A stretch of 64,000 bases of DNA, from positions 5,952,001 through 6,016,000 of the forward strand of contig CP050890.1 of the NCBI GenBank assembly GCA_016745215.1, in the 5' to 3' direction. Below the pieces are notes generated by a model. The model worked only from the letters and a program-made list of their open reading frames with translations, was not told the DNA's origin and searched no databases. The translations under genes and the position numbers were made by a program. Of this stretch, positions 26,926 to 36,852 are shown piece after piece. Position 1 is the first letter of the stretch. Every line of letters begins with the position of its first letter. This DNA is from Thiohalocapsa sp. PB-PSB1. Lineage in GTDB: Bacteria; Pseudomonadota; Gammaproteobacteria; Chromatiales; Chromatiaceae.

Positions 26926-28302
26926 TTACATTGTTTCAGCCTTGGCGACTGCTTCGTCGATCGAGCCGACCATGTAGAAAGCCTGCTCGGGCAGAGCGTC
27001 GTGGTCACCATCGACAATGGCCTGGAAACCGCCGATGGTGTCTTTCAGCGACACGTATTTACCGGATGCGCCGGTGAACACTTCCGCAACAAAGAACGGC
27101 TGTGACAGAAAACGCTGGATCTTACGTGCGCGCGCTACGATCAATTTGTCCTCTTCCGAGAGTTCGTCCATACCCAGAATGGCGATGATGTCCTTGAGTT
27201 CCTTGTAGCGCTGCAAGGTGCCCTGGACCGCGCGGGCAGTGTCGTAGTGTTCCTGTCCGACCACGTTGGGGTCAAGAATTCGACTGGTGGAATCCAGCGG
27301 ATCTACGGCTGGGTAGATGCCCAGTTCGGCAATCTGACGCGACAATACCAGGGTTGCGTCCAAATGCGCAAAGGTGGTGGCCGGAGACGGATCGGTCAGG
27401 TCGTCAGCAGGCACATACACGGCCTGGAAGGAGGTGATCGATCCTGTGTGCGTGGACGTAATGCGTTCCTGCAAGGCGCCCATTTCAGAGGCCAGGGTCG
27501 GCTGATAGCCAACCGCGGATGGCATGCGTCCGAGCAATGCGGAGACCTCGGTGCCGGCCAATGTGTAGCGGTAGATGTTATCGATGAACATCAATACGTC
27601 GCGACCTTCCTCACGGAAATATTCGGCCATAGTCAGACCGGTCAGCGCCACACGCAGGCGATTGCCCGGGGGCTCGTTCATCTGGCCATAGACCAGCGCG
27701 ACCTTGTCCAGGACGTTCGACTCCGTCATTTCGTGATAGAAGTCGTTGCCCTCGCGGGTGCGCTCACCGACGCCGGCAAACACCGAGTAACCGGAGTGCT
27801 CGACGGCGATGTTGCGGATCAATTCCATTAATGTCACGGTCTTGCCGACGCCCGCACCTCCAAACAGACCCACCTTGCCACCCTTGGCGATGGGCATGAT
27901 CAGGTCGACGACCTTGATGCCGGTTTCCAGAATCGACGTGGAGCTGGCCTGTTCCTCGAATTTGGGTGCACCGCGATGGATTGCCCAGGATTCTTCATGG
28001 CCGATGTCGCCTTTTTCGTCAATCGGGTTACCGAGTACGTCCATGATGCGGCCCAGGGTCGGCGTGCCCACCGGCACCTTGATTGGCGAGCCGGTGTTGT
28101 CCACGTCAAGACCGCGTTTGAGGCCGTCGGTGGTGCCCATGGCAATGGTGCGCACGATGCCGTCCCCAAGCTGCTGCTCCACCTCCAGGGTTAGACCGGT
28201 GGCGTCAATCTTGAGGGCATCGTAGACCTTTGGTATCTCGCCGCGCGGGAATTGTACGTCGACGACGGCGCCGATAATTTCCACCACCTTACCGGAACTC
28301 AT
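26926..28302 (-). CDS. atpD: ATP synthase F1 beta subunit
   Basis: 458 residues, the catalytic subunit. Walker A GGAGVGKTVTLMELIRN, the catalytic glutamate region GVGERTREGNDFY, Walker B DVLMFIDNIYRYTLAG, and the ALLGRMPSAVGYQPTL and DPAT-type SPATTFAHLDATLVLSR segments are all present. Length and order are normal for proteobacteria. Preceded by atpG with a 104-base gap. Confidence 0.97.
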   Translation of the reverse strand: MSSGKVVEIIGAVVDVQFPRGEIPKVYDALKIDATGLTLEVEQQLGDGIVRTIAMGTTDGLKRGLDVDNTGSPIKVPVGTPTLGRIMDVLGNPIDEKGDIGHEESWAIHRGAPKFEEQASSTSILETGIKVVDLIMPIAKGGKVGLFGGAGVGKTVTLMELIRNIAVEHSGYSVFAGVGERTREGNDFYHEMTESNVLDKVALVYGQMNEPPGNRLRVALTGLTMAEYFREEGRDVLMFIDNIYRYTLAGTEVSALLGRMPSAVGYQPTLASEMGALQERITSTHTGSITSFQAVYVPADDLTDPSPATTFAHLDATLVLSRQIAELGIYPAVDPLDSTSRILDPNVVGQEHYDTARAVQGTLQRYKELKDIIAILGMDELSEEDKLIVARARKIQRFLSQPFFVAEVFTGASGKYVSLKDTIGGFQAIVDGDHDALPEQAFYMVGSIDEAVAKAETM

Positions 28303-28406
28303 AGCTGTTTCCTCATCATCTGCCTCGCGGCTGTTCGAAAGGATGTTTAAATTGAATCTTGGACCAGGGGATTGTCAGCCCCCGCGGAGAGAGTCGGAGC
28401 TGCTGA

Positions 28407-29270
28407 TCAGACCGCTGCCGCACCGCTGACGATCTCGGAGATTTCCTGGGTGATCGCCGCCTGGCGTGCCTTGTTGTAGACCAATTGCAGCTCGTCGATC
28501 AGATTGCCGGCATTGTCCGACGCGGATTTCATGGCCACCATCCTGGCTGCTTGCTCGCAAGCGCCGTTCTCGACCACTGCCTGGTAGACCAGCGACTCGA
28601 TGTAACGCAGCAGCAGGTTATCCAGCACGATGCGGGCGTCCGGCTCGTAGATGTAATCCCAGATCGGTCCGACGGGTGCATCATCCTCGGTTTTCAATGG
28701 CACGAGTTGGCGAATGATCGGCTTTTGCGTCATGGTGTTAATGAACTCGTTGTAGGCGATGTGGACCGCATCCACCTCGCCTTTTTCGAATGCGCTCATC
28801 ATCACCTTGACCGTGCCGATCAAGTCCTCGATATGCGGCTTGTCACCAAGGTGTGTGACCTGCGCCTCCACCTGGCCGCCAAAGCGCTTGAAAAAGCCAA
28901 GTGCCTTGCTGCCGATGGTGACAAACTTGGGCTCGATGCCCTGATCACGCTTTTGCCGCACGTCCTGCACCAGTTTGCGGAATAGGTTGCTGTTCAGGCC
29001 GCCGCACAGACCCCGGTCCGAGGAAACGACGATGTAGCCCAAATACTTGATTGGGCGCTGCTCGGCCAAGAAACTATGTCGATATTCCGGGGATGCCTTG
29101 GCCAGATGCTGGATAACCTGCAGCATCTTTTCGGCATAGGGTCGCGAGGCGTTCATGCGATCCTGCGCCCTGCGCATTTTGGAAGCGGCCACCATTTCCA
29201 TGGCGCCCGTGATCTTTTGCGTGCTCTTGATGCTCGCGATCTTGGTGCGAATCTCTTTGGCGCCTGCCAT
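28407..29270 (-). CDS. atpG: ATP synthase F1 gamma subunit
   Basis: 287 residues. Rotor shaft inside the alpha3beta3 ring. N-terminal coiled-coil AGAKEIRTKIASIKSTQKIT and MEMVAASKMRRAQDRM. C-terminal partner helix with ENGACEQAARMVAMKSASDN and LQLVYNKARQAAITQEISEI. The Rossmann-like middle begins YIVVSSDRGLCGGLNSNLFR. Complete. Confidence 0.97.
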   Translation of the reverse strand: MAGAKEIRTKIASIKSTQKITGAMEMVAASKMRRAQDRMNASRPYAEKMLQVIQHLAKASPEYRHSFLAEQRPIKYLGYIVVSSDRGLCGGLNSNLFRKLVQDVRQKRDQGIEPKFVTIGSKALGFFKRFGGQVEAQVTHLGDKPHIEDLIGTVKVMMSAFEKGEVDAVHIAYNEFINTMTQKPIIRQLVPLKTEDDAPVGPIWDYIYEPDARIVLDNLLLRYIESLVYQAVVENGACEQAARMVAMKSASDNAGNLIDELQLVYNKARQAAITQEISEIVSGAAAV

Positions 29271-29406
29271 TTAGTCAGCTCCGAAGGCGGTATGCACTGG
29301 CCAGTCCGGCACCAGGGAATTGCTGATGCCAGCGGCGGTAAGTGGGCGATGTCGGATCACAATGATTCGGGGAAATTCGCCGGCCATACCGGCGAGTCAT
29401 CTGTCA

Positions 29407-30948
<1,542 letters not shown>

Positions 30949-30967
30949 GGCGGTGTTCCGGTAAGAA

Positions 30968-31507
30968 TCAGAATTGCAGTTCGTTGGACAGCTGGTCGAG
31001 CTTGCCGCGAACGGAGCCGTCGATCACCACGTCGCCGGCACGTATGATGATGCCGCCGATCAAATCGGCGTCGGTTTCGACGCTGAGTTCGATCTCGGAG
31101 CCGAAATGAGCCTTGAGCGTGGTCGCAAGTTCGGTCTGCTCGGTGTCGTCGACCGGAAAGGCGCTGCGAATCTGAATATGTCGCAAGCCCTCGGCGGCGG
31201 TCTTCATCTGGTCGAACAGGCGTGAGATGTCCGGCAATAGGATCAGGCGCTTGTTTTCCGCGAGCAGCCAGACCAACGCCTGCACTTCTTTACTGAGCCC
31301 ATCTCCGACAACGCCGAAGATTAATTCTCGCAGCGTCTCGCCTGGAACGTTCGGGTTGCCGATCTGTTCGGCGAGCAATGGGTCGGTCACGATGGCGGCA
31401 AGATCGCCGAGGGCATCGGACCAGGATTCCAGCGCCTTATGCTCTGTTGCGACTTCGAATGCGGCCTCGGCGTATGGCCGCGCGATCGTTGTACTGTCTC
31501 CGGCCAT
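30968..31507 (-). CDS. atpH: ATP synthase F1 delta subunit
   Basis: 179 residues. Peripheral-stalk cap linking alpha to the b dimer (OSCP homologue). Start MAGDSTTIARPYAEAAFEVA matches the family's TIARPYA motif. The C-terminal region IELSVETDADLIGGIIIRAG and GSVRGKLDQLSNEL is the other conserved block. Nine bases after atpF. Confidence 0.96.
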   Translation of the reverse strand: MAGDSTTIARPYAEAAFEVATEHKALESWSDALGDLAAIVTDPLLAEQIGNPNVPGETLRELIFGVVGDGLSKEVQALVWLLAENKRLILLPDISRLFDQMKTAAEGLRHIQIRSAFPVDDTEQTELATTLKAHFGSEIELSVETDADLIGGIIIRAGDVVIDGSVRGKLDQLSNELQF

Positions 31508-31516
31508 TAATATGCC

Positions 31517-31987
31517 CTAGATTTGTTTGGCGAACGATTCGACGATCGCCTTGTGGGCGTCCGCGTTGATCTCCTTTTGCAGGATCTTCTCGGCGGCAGC
31601 AACGGCTAGCACGGCCATGCGCTCGCGCAGTTCCTCGCGCGCCCGGTTGGTCTCCTGTTCGATCTCGGCGTGGGCGGCGGTGCGGATGCGATCGGCCTCG
31701 GCCTGGGCCTCCTGTTTGGCCTCGTCGAGAATGTCGTTGTAGCGCTTTTGCGCCTGGGCAACGATGTCAGCCGCATTGCTCTTGGCCTCGCGCATGGCAT
31801 CCAGCGCGCGCTGTTCGCCGAGCTTTTGCTCTTGCTGACCACGCTCGGCGGCTGCCAGGCCCTCTGCAATTTTACTCGTCCGTTCTTCAAGGGCCTTTGT
31901 GATCGGCGGCCAGACGTAGCGCATGCAGAATCCGACGAACACCGCGAAGGCGATCATCTGGGTTACTAGGGTAATGTTGATATTCAT
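31517..31987 (-). CDS. atpF: ATP synthase Fo b subunit
   Basis: 156 residues. One N-terminal membrane helix (ITLVTQMIAFAVFVGFCMRY) followed by WPPITKALEERTSKI and a long charged, Ala-rich coiled coil to the end. This is the dimeric stator stalk. A single b gene means a homodimeric stalk, as in most heterotrophic proteobacteria. Confidence 0.96.
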   Translation of the reverse strand: MNINITLVTQMIAFAVFVGFCMRYVWPPITKALEERTSKIAEGLAAAERGQQEQKLGEQRALDAMREAKSNAADIVAQAQKRYNDILDEAKQEAQAEADRIRTAAHAEIEQETNRAREELRERMAVLAVAAAEKILQKEINADAHKAIVESFAKQI

Positions 31988-32097
31988 CCGTATGCCTCTG
32001 TGGGGGACGAGCGAGTCGGTTCTGGTCGTCCGGGACTTCTCGTCGAGCCGGGAGCCCGTTATCGAGCGTCTGTCCGGGAGTCCGTCACCGGGGTCCT

Positions 32098-32331
32098 TTA
32101 CAGGGCAAACATTGCATAGAGCCCCATCGCGATGGCGATGACCGGCAACGCGTCGGTCAGACCCATGACGATGAAAAATTGCGTCCGCAGCATCGGGATC
32201 AGCTCTGGCTGGCGCGCGGCACCTTCCAGGAAACGACCGCCGAGAACGCCGATGCCAACGCCTGCGCCGATGGCACCCAGACCGAGCATCAGGCCGGCCG
32301 CGACGATGATCAGAGCTTGTGCAATTTCCAT
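32098..32331 (-). CDS. atpE: ATP synthase Fo c subunit
   Basis: 77 residues from ATG 32331. Two membrane helices with a polar loop RQPELIPM. The glycine-rich first helix GLGAIGAGVGIGVLGGRFL and the proton-binding aspartate in VMGLTDALPVIAIAMGLY are visible. There is no Na+-type Gln/Glu-Ser set, so the ring is predicted to use protons. Upstream frame extension to 32478 is not family-like. Confidence 0.96.
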   Translation of the reverse strand: MEIAQALIIVAAGLMLGLGAIGAGVGIGVLGGRFLEGAARQPELIPMLRTQFFIVMGLTDALPVIAIAMGLYAMFAL

Positions 32332-32378
32332 TGGTTTCCCCTCGGGATTGAATTGAGTTGAGCAGAGTGAATGACGAT

Positions 32379-33248
32379 TTAGTGATGCGTCTGGTGGGCC
32401 ATGTCGAGGTAGACGATGGTCAACACCATGAAGATGAAGGCTTGTAACGTAATGATCAGAATGTGAAAGATCGCCCAAGCCAGTTGCAGTAATATGCCGG
32501 AGCCGGCAAGAATGAGACTGTGACCATAGGTCAACGCGATGAGGATGAAGATCATCTCACCGGCATACATGTTTCCGAACAGTCGCAATGATAGCGAAAG
32601 AGGCTTTGACAGCAGGTTGATGCCCTCCAACAGCAGGTTCGCCGGCATGCCGAACTTGCCGAAGGGTTGCAGGGTGAGTTCGCCGACGAAGCCGTTCACT
32701 CCTTTCACTTTGAAGCTGTAGTACAGCGTCAGGGCGAAAACCGTCAATGACATGCCAAAGGTGATGTTCGGATCGGTGGTCGGTACAACGCGCATATGGA
32801 TATGATGCGGATCAGCACCGAACAGCCCCATGAAATGACCAAAGGCCCAGGGAATCAGATCCACCGGAACCAGGTCCATCAGGTTCATCATGAATACCCA
32901 GGCGAAAATGGTCAGCGCCAACGGAGCAACCAGGTCGTTTTTGCCGCTGAAGGAGCCGCGTACGTTTTCATTGACGAAATCGATAATCCATTCCAAAAAG
33001 TTTTGCGCCGGGCCTGGCACGCCAGCGGTAGCGTTGGTCGCCACCTTGAGGAAAAATCGATAGATCAGATAGCCGAGGCCGATCGACCAAAGCATGCTAT
33101 CCATATGCAATGCCCAGAATCCCATCTCGGAGGCCTCCTGCGCATCGTGGGCGATGATCAAGCCCTCATGCGGATGCCAACCCAGGGTTAGATTGGTCAG
33201 ATGGTGCTGGATGTATTCCTGTGCGGTCAGCGATTCAGAAGCCATCAA
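32379..33248 (-). CDS. atpB: ATP synthase Fo a subunit
   Basis: 289 residues, six or so membrane segments. The essential arginine lies in SLSLRLFGNMYAGEMIFILI, and the C-terminal helix LQAFIFMVLTIVYLDMAHQ carries the usual polar residues of the outlet channel. N-terminal start ASESLTAQEYIQHHLTNLTL is typical of gammaproteobacterial members. Eight bases after atpI. Confidence 0.96.
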   Translation of the reverse strand: MMASESLTAQEYIQHHLTNLTLGWHPHEGLIIAHDAQEASEMGFWALHMDSMLWSIGLGYLIYRFFLKVATNATAGVPGPAQNFLEWIIDFVNENVRGSFSGKNDLVAPLALTIFAWVFMMNLMDLVPVDLIPWAFGHFMGLFGADPHHIHMRVVPTTDPNITFGMSLTVFALTLYYSFKVKGVNGFVGELTLQPFGKFGMPANLLLEGINLLSKPLSLSLRLFGNMYAGEMIFILIALTYGHSLILAGSGILLQLAWAIFHILIITLQAFIFMVLTIVYLDMAHQTHH

Positions 33249-33256
33249 TGAGTATC

Positions 33257-33712
33257 TCAGTTTGTCGGACCTGGGTCCGGCCTTGAAGCGAACAGTGCAG
33301 GCAGAACCTGCACCGCAAAATAGGTACCGAGCAGGGCTGGCAAGTTCAGGTCTTCGATGGTAGCGAAGGCAACACTGAACAGCCCGAGAATCAGCACGAT
33401 CTTGATGATCTCGGCGCCATAGATCTGCATGACTAGCTCACCGGGTTGTTGTGCGCGGTATTTCCGGAAAACCCTCAAGGCAAATACCCAATTGGCGAGC
33501 AGACAGACACCGGCACCGATTGCCGCAGAGACCAGGGCCGGAATGCCGAACGGAAGGGCAATCAGCACGGCACCCATGCCGAAGGCGACCTGCCATTGCA
33601 GCAATCGCTTCAACTGTGCCTTGTTGGCTGGACCAACTGAATCCGAGTGTGTCTGAATCAGACCTCTCCTGCAAAGGCCGCGAGTATACGCGTCGCAAAA
33701 ACGCATGGTCAA
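33257..33712 (-). CDS. atpI: ATP synthase assembly protein I
   Basis: 151 residues with four hydrophobic segments (VAFGMGAVLIALPFGIPALV, AIGAGVCLLANWVFALRVF, IIKIVLILGLFSVAF and LLGTYFAVQVLPALF). AtpI helps assemble the c-ring. First gene of the operon, so the promoter should lie upstream of 33712. The first 20 residues (CDAYTRGLCRRG and on) are not family-like, so a later start near residue 22 is possible. Confidence 0.85.
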   Translation of the reverse strand: MTMRFCDAYTRGLCRRGLIQTHSDSVGPANKAQLKRLLQWQVAFGMGAVLIALPFGIPALVSAAIGAGVCLLANWVFALRVFRKYRAQQPGELVMQIYGAEIIKIVLILGLFSVAFATIEDLNLPALLGTYFAVQVLPALFASRPDPGPTN

Positions 33713-34116
33713 ATCCGACCCAGCTCGTCGTCGGTTGTTGCCAACGGCTTCAGTACGGTTTTGTCGACGCCTGGTATTTCGGGCGAAAGTTGAAAAAAAC
33801 CATTTTGTCTTTGGCGTTAGGTCACGCTAAGCGGTATATCAAAGCGTTCCCGATTCTACACCAAAGCCTATTTAGTGCGACCAAAGCATCGAAATATTCG
33901 ATGTTTCACTGCAGCAAACCATGCCAATGTTCGAAGGGTTTCGCGGCTTGTGCATGTACTTCCTGGTCGTTGCGCCGAATGGACTCGATGATGACAACGG
34001 TGGCCTTGATCATAAACCCGTCCAGAGCCGTAGCCCGGTGGGAGCGGCGTCCTCGCCGCGACTGGGCGCCCGTCGCGCCGAGGACGGCGCTCCCACAGCG
34101 GTGGACGGACTTACGA
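33713..34116. other. Region upstream of the atp operon without an intact gene
   Basis: Contains the probable atp promoter (none could be pinned down) and the left part of a long palindrome. A short minus-strand frame ending at 33906 (MIKATVVIIESIRRNDQEVH, then AQAAKPFEHWHGLLQ) looks coding-like but is too short to identify. Confidence 0.5.
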
Positions 34117-34122
34117 TCAAGG
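34004..34122. repeat. 119-bp nested palindrome
   Basis: Outer arms CCTTGATCATAAACCCGTCC and the opposite-strand CCTTGATCGTAAGTCCGTCC match at 18 of 21. The inner arms (GTGGGAGCGGCGTCCTCGCC from about 34038 against GTGGGAGCGCCGTCCTCGGC from the right) form a REP-like hairpin. It lies against the end of the first four-helix-bundle fragment. Confidence 0.8.
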
Positions 34123-34261
34123 CCCGCACCTACGATGCGCACAGCAGTTGATCCTTCGCGTTACGCTGTCCTTATCAGATGCTCGCAGTCGCGCTATGGC
34201 CCAGCCGACAGACTCGATGGCCGCACGCTCTACGTCGAGCTTCTCGTGACCGAATGGCATA
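34117..34261 (-). pseudogene. Four-helix-bundle protein, N-terminal fragment
   Basis: From ATG 34261: MPFGHEKLDVERAAIESVGW, then AIARLRASDKDSV and a quick stop at 34117. The FGHEKLDVxRAAIExVGWA start is that of the four-helix-bundle family first seen as the 23S rRNA intervening-sequence protein (TIGR02436). The remaining three quarters are missing, replaced by the 119-bp palindrome. Just upstream of its start is a CCGATTCCGATAGCGACCCC repeat arm (34278-34313). Confidence 0.7.
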
Positions 34262-34277
34262 GGGCGTTTTCTCTCTC

Positions 34278-34313
34278 GATTCCGATTCCGATAGCGACCC
34301 CGACCCCGATTAC
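34278..34313. repeat. Hexamer repeat arm upstream of four-helix-bundle fragment
   Basis: CGATTCCGATTCCGATAGCG followed by ACCCCGACCCCGATTA. The same words form the arms of the ~250-bp elements at 22690 and 44435. Confidence 0.7.
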
Positions 34314-34362
34314 ACTCCGCCGATGTCTGGATAGCGTGGTATAGGTTATTCATGAACCGCTA

Positions 34363-34513
34363 CTAGTGGAGCGGTACAGAAATCCCGAGGCGGTTCGTTG
34401 TCGTTGTCGTTGTCGTTGTCATAATCGTCTTAGCCGAATGCTCGATAACGACTACGATTACGACAACGACAACGACCGGAGACTGTCTTGGAACATCTGC
34501 ACCGAGGCACTAG
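34363..34513. repeat. 151-bp palindromic element, copy B
   Basis: CTAGTGGAGCGGTACAGA to TCTGCACCGAGGCACTAG, with hexamer arms. Compared with copy A (22543-22693) it lies in reverse orientation, yet its central 43 bases (CATAATCGTCTTAGCCGAAT onward) read in the same direction as in copy A, so the core has been inverted relative to the flanks. Confidence 0.85.
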
Positions 34514-34568
34514 TCGATATGTTGCTAAGTAACGGTTCACTAACAAGTTAAACAACTCCATAGCGCGA

Positions 34569-35019
34569 CTAGGATTCGCTGCCGCTGTCGTTGCTTTCGT
34601 TGTCTTTGTCGTTGTCGTTGTCGTTGTCGTAATCGTAATCGCCATAGAACACAGAAGTCTCTCGAATCTCGTGATCTCTCCGCCCGAGTTGTGTGAGCAT
34701 GGAGACGATCCGAATCAACATCGTCTTGCCTTGCTTGTCTTGAGCAACAGTCAGCACTTCATAGGCTTTCAGGCAGTCCAGAATCGATGCGCATTCCAAC
34801 GCCGAACCACGCGCAATCTCGACATAGCGGCGCCGATCAGCATTGGTTCCCTTGCCGTTGCCTTCGGCGATAATCAGAGGAATCGACGGCGAGGCGCGCA
34901 GCCAACTGGTCCCGAGCATGGCGATCGATGCCGTTCAGACGCTTGGCCACCTTGTACGCCCAAGCCACGTACTGGATCGACACCCTAAGAACACCGAGTT
35001 GCTCATGTCCGAATTGCAT
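34569..35019 (-). pseudogene. Four-helix-bundle (23S intervening-sequence type) protein gene, frameshifted
   Basis: From ATG 35019: MQFGHEQLGVLRVSIQYVAW, AYKVAKRLNGIDRHARDQ. The frame then shifts near 34905 and continues WLRASPSIPLIIAEGNGKG, TNADRRRYVEIARGSALECA and SILDCLKAYEVLTVAQ. That is the complete family pattern; the EGNGKG and ARGSALECA blocks are diagnostic. The C-terminus runs into a hexamer repeat and becomes DYDYDNDNDNDKDNESNDSG before a TAG at 34569. Members occur inside 23S rRNA genes in some bacteria, but free-standing copies are common and their role is unknown. The normal parB-atpI junction has been split by this insertion. Confidence 0.8.
34576..34641. repeat. Hexamer repeat arm, 3' side of four-helix-bundle gene
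   Basis: GCTGCCGCTGTCGTTGCTTT, then repeated TCGTTG/TCGTAA hexamers. It is inverted relative to the arm at 35027-35072 and is translated as the Asp/Asn/Tyr tail of the gene. Confidence 0.8.
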
Positions 35020-35026
35020 TTTGTAT

Positions 35027-35072
35027 TCGATTACGACAACGACAACGACAACGACAACGATAACAAGAACGA
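35027..35072. repeat. Hexamer repeat arm, 5' side of four-helix-bundle gene
   Basis: CGATTACGACAACGACAACG and further ACAACG units ending AACAAGAACGA. Together with 34576-34641 it encloses the gene between inverted arms of the same type as those of the 151-bp elements. Confidence 0.8.
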
Positions 35073-35119
35073 GTTGACATGTTCACGTTATTTCTGAATT
35101 GTTGCTAATTGATATGTTG

Positions 35120-36028
35120 CTAATTGATATGTTCTAGGATGCCGTCGAGTTCATCCAGACTATTGTAGGCGATGACCAGCTTACCTGTGCCTTTGGCTCC
35201 GTGCTGGATCGCAACGCGGGCGCCGAGACGCTCGGTGAGATCGTCCTGCAGGCGGCGGATGTTGGGATCTTCCCCGGGCTTGCTCTCCGTGGTCGCGTCC
35301 ACGCCCTCTGCCTGCAATCGACGCACCAGCTTTTCCGTCTCGCGCACCGATAATCCACGGGCGACCACTTGACGAGCGGCCAGCGCCTGCGTCGAACCTT
35401 TGAGCCCGAGCAGTGCGCGCGCATGGCCCATCTCCAGGCGGCCGTCATCAAGCAGCGACTTGACCTCGTCTTCCAGCTCCAACAGCCGCAGCAGATTGGT
35501 GACAGTGGTGCGCGACTTGCCGACCGTCTCGGCCACCTGCTGATGGGTCAGGCCGTATTCTTCAAGCAATCTCAGCAGCGCGCCGGCCTCCTCCAGTGGA
35601 GCAAGGTCATCGCGCTGGATATTTTCGATCAACGCGATGGCGAGCGCGGTCTGTTCGTCCACAACCCGAATGACTACCGGAATCTCGTCCAAACCGATCT
35701 TCTGGCAGGCACGCCAGCGGCGTTCCCCAGCAACGATTTCATAGCGTTCATTGGCCACCGGGCGTACGATGATCGGTTGAATAACCCCCTGGGCGGCAAT
35801 TGAATCGGCGAGTTCGCGTAGGCTATCGGGATCGAAGTCTCGGCGCGGTTGGTAACGTCCGCGGTCGATGCTGCTGATCGGGAGTCGGCGGCTGGTTTCA
35901 TTGGCGCGCGTGCCCGGCGCTCCAGCAACGTCGGCAAGCGCGCCGCCCTGCCCGTCGCTGACATCCCGCGCACTGCCCAGCAACGCGTCCAGGCCGCGGC
36001 CCAATCCTCTTTTTTTAGCGCTGCTCAT
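35120..36028 (-). CDS. parB: Chromosome-partitioning protein ParB
   Basis: 302 residues from ATG 36028 (MSSAKKRGLGRGLDALLGSA, the conserved start that contacts ParA). The CTP-binding ParB/Srx core follows: ISSIDRGRYQPRRDFD, ELADSIAAQGVIQPIIVRP and EIVAGERRWRACQKIGL. The HTH that reads parS lies around LTHQQVAETVGKSRTTVTNL, and a C-terminal dimerisation segment ends the chain. Spreads as a clamp from parS sites near the origin. Starts 36 bases after parA; same strand and operon as mnmG-rsmG-parA. Confidence 0.95.
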   Translation of the reverse strand: MSSAKKRGLGRGLDALLGSARDVSDGQGGALADVAGAPGTRANETSRRLPISSIDRGRYQPRRDFDPDSLRELADSIAAQGVIQPIIVRPVANERYEIVAGERRWRACQKIGLDEIPVVIRVVDEQTALAIALIENIQRDDLAPLEEAGALLRLLEEYGLTHQQVAETVGKSRTTVTNLLRLLELEDEVKSLLDDGRLEMGHARALLGLKGSTQALAARQVVARGLSVRETEKLVRRLQAEGVDATTESKPGEDPNIRRLQDDLTERLGARVAIQHGAKGTGKLVIAYNSLDELDGILEHIN

Positions 36029-36063
36029 GTTGGATTCGTCCTCTGCGATACGAAGCGCGTATT

Positions 36064-36852
36064 TCATGCGGCATCCGGCGTCCGTTCGCGCCGGCGCAGC
36101 AGTTCGCTGGCCAGCGCCTGATAGGCGACCGCACCCCGCGAGCTGCGATCGTACAACAACGCGGGCAGACCGTGGCTAGGTGCCTCGGCCAAGCGCACGT
36201 TGCGTGGAATAATGGTGCGATAGACCTGGGTGCTGAAATGCGTCACCAGTTGGGTGGAGACTTGGTTGGCCAGATTGTTGCGTGGATCGTGCATGGTACG
36301 CAAAATGCCTTCGACGCGTAGCCGCGCGTTGCGGCTGGAGCGAATTTGATCGACCGTGTTCAACAAGGCCGACAGTCCCTCCAGCGCGTAATACTCGCAT
36401 TGGATCGGGATCATCACTCCGTCCGCTGCAACCAGCGCATTCACGGTCAGCATGTTCAGTGACGGAGGACAATCGATCAAGATGATCTCATAGCGATCTG
36501 CGACTGTTGCCAGGGCATCGGCCAGACTGCGCTCACGCTTGGCTGCGGACATCAGCCCGACCTCGGCGGCCGTCATATCGCTGTTCGATGGCAGCAGATC
36601 GAAACCCGGCGCTGGCTCATCGACGCGCAGTACGCAATCGCCGAATGCGACGCCATTGACCAACATATCGCAGCCGGTGATTTCCAGTGCACTCTTGTCC
36701 ACGCCCACGCCCATGGTCGCATTGCCCTGGGGGTCCAGATCCACCAATAGGACGCTGCGTTTCAATGCCGCCAGCGATGCAGTCAGATTGACGGCGGTGG
36801 TGGTCTTGCCGACACCGCCTTTTTGGTTTGCGATCGCGATGATTCTAGCCAT
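36064..36852 (-). CDS. parA: Chromosome-partitioning ATPase ParA
   Basis: 262 residues from ATG 36852 (MARIIAIANQKGGVGKTTTA, deviant Walker A with KGGVGKT). Further motifs: LLVDLDPQGNATMGVG, EIILIDCPPSLNMLTVNAL and RLAEAPSHGLPALLYD. Soj-type chromosomal ParA, acting with ParB to move origins. The start overlaps the end of rsmG by eight bases, which suggests coupled translation; the longer frame upstream is rsmG read out of phase. Confidence 0.96.
   Translation of the reverse strand: MARIIAIANQKGGVGKTTTAVNLTASLAALKRSVLLVDLDPQGNATMGVGVDKSALEITGCDMLVNGVAFGDCVLRVDEPAPGFDLLPSNSDMTAAEVGLMSAAKRERSLADALATVADRYEIILIDCPPSLNMLTVNALVAADGVMIPIQCEYYALEGLSALLNTVDQIRSSRNARLRVEGILRTMHDPRNNLANQVSTQLVTHFSTQVYRTIIPRNVRLAEAPSHGLPALLYDRSSRGAVAYQALASELLRRRERTPDAA

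Noticed and set aside
34366..34551. Plus-strand frame encoding an Asp/Asn/Tyr repeat protein
   Set aside because: It is a translation of the 151-bp palindromic element, with no ribosome site or independent coding signal.
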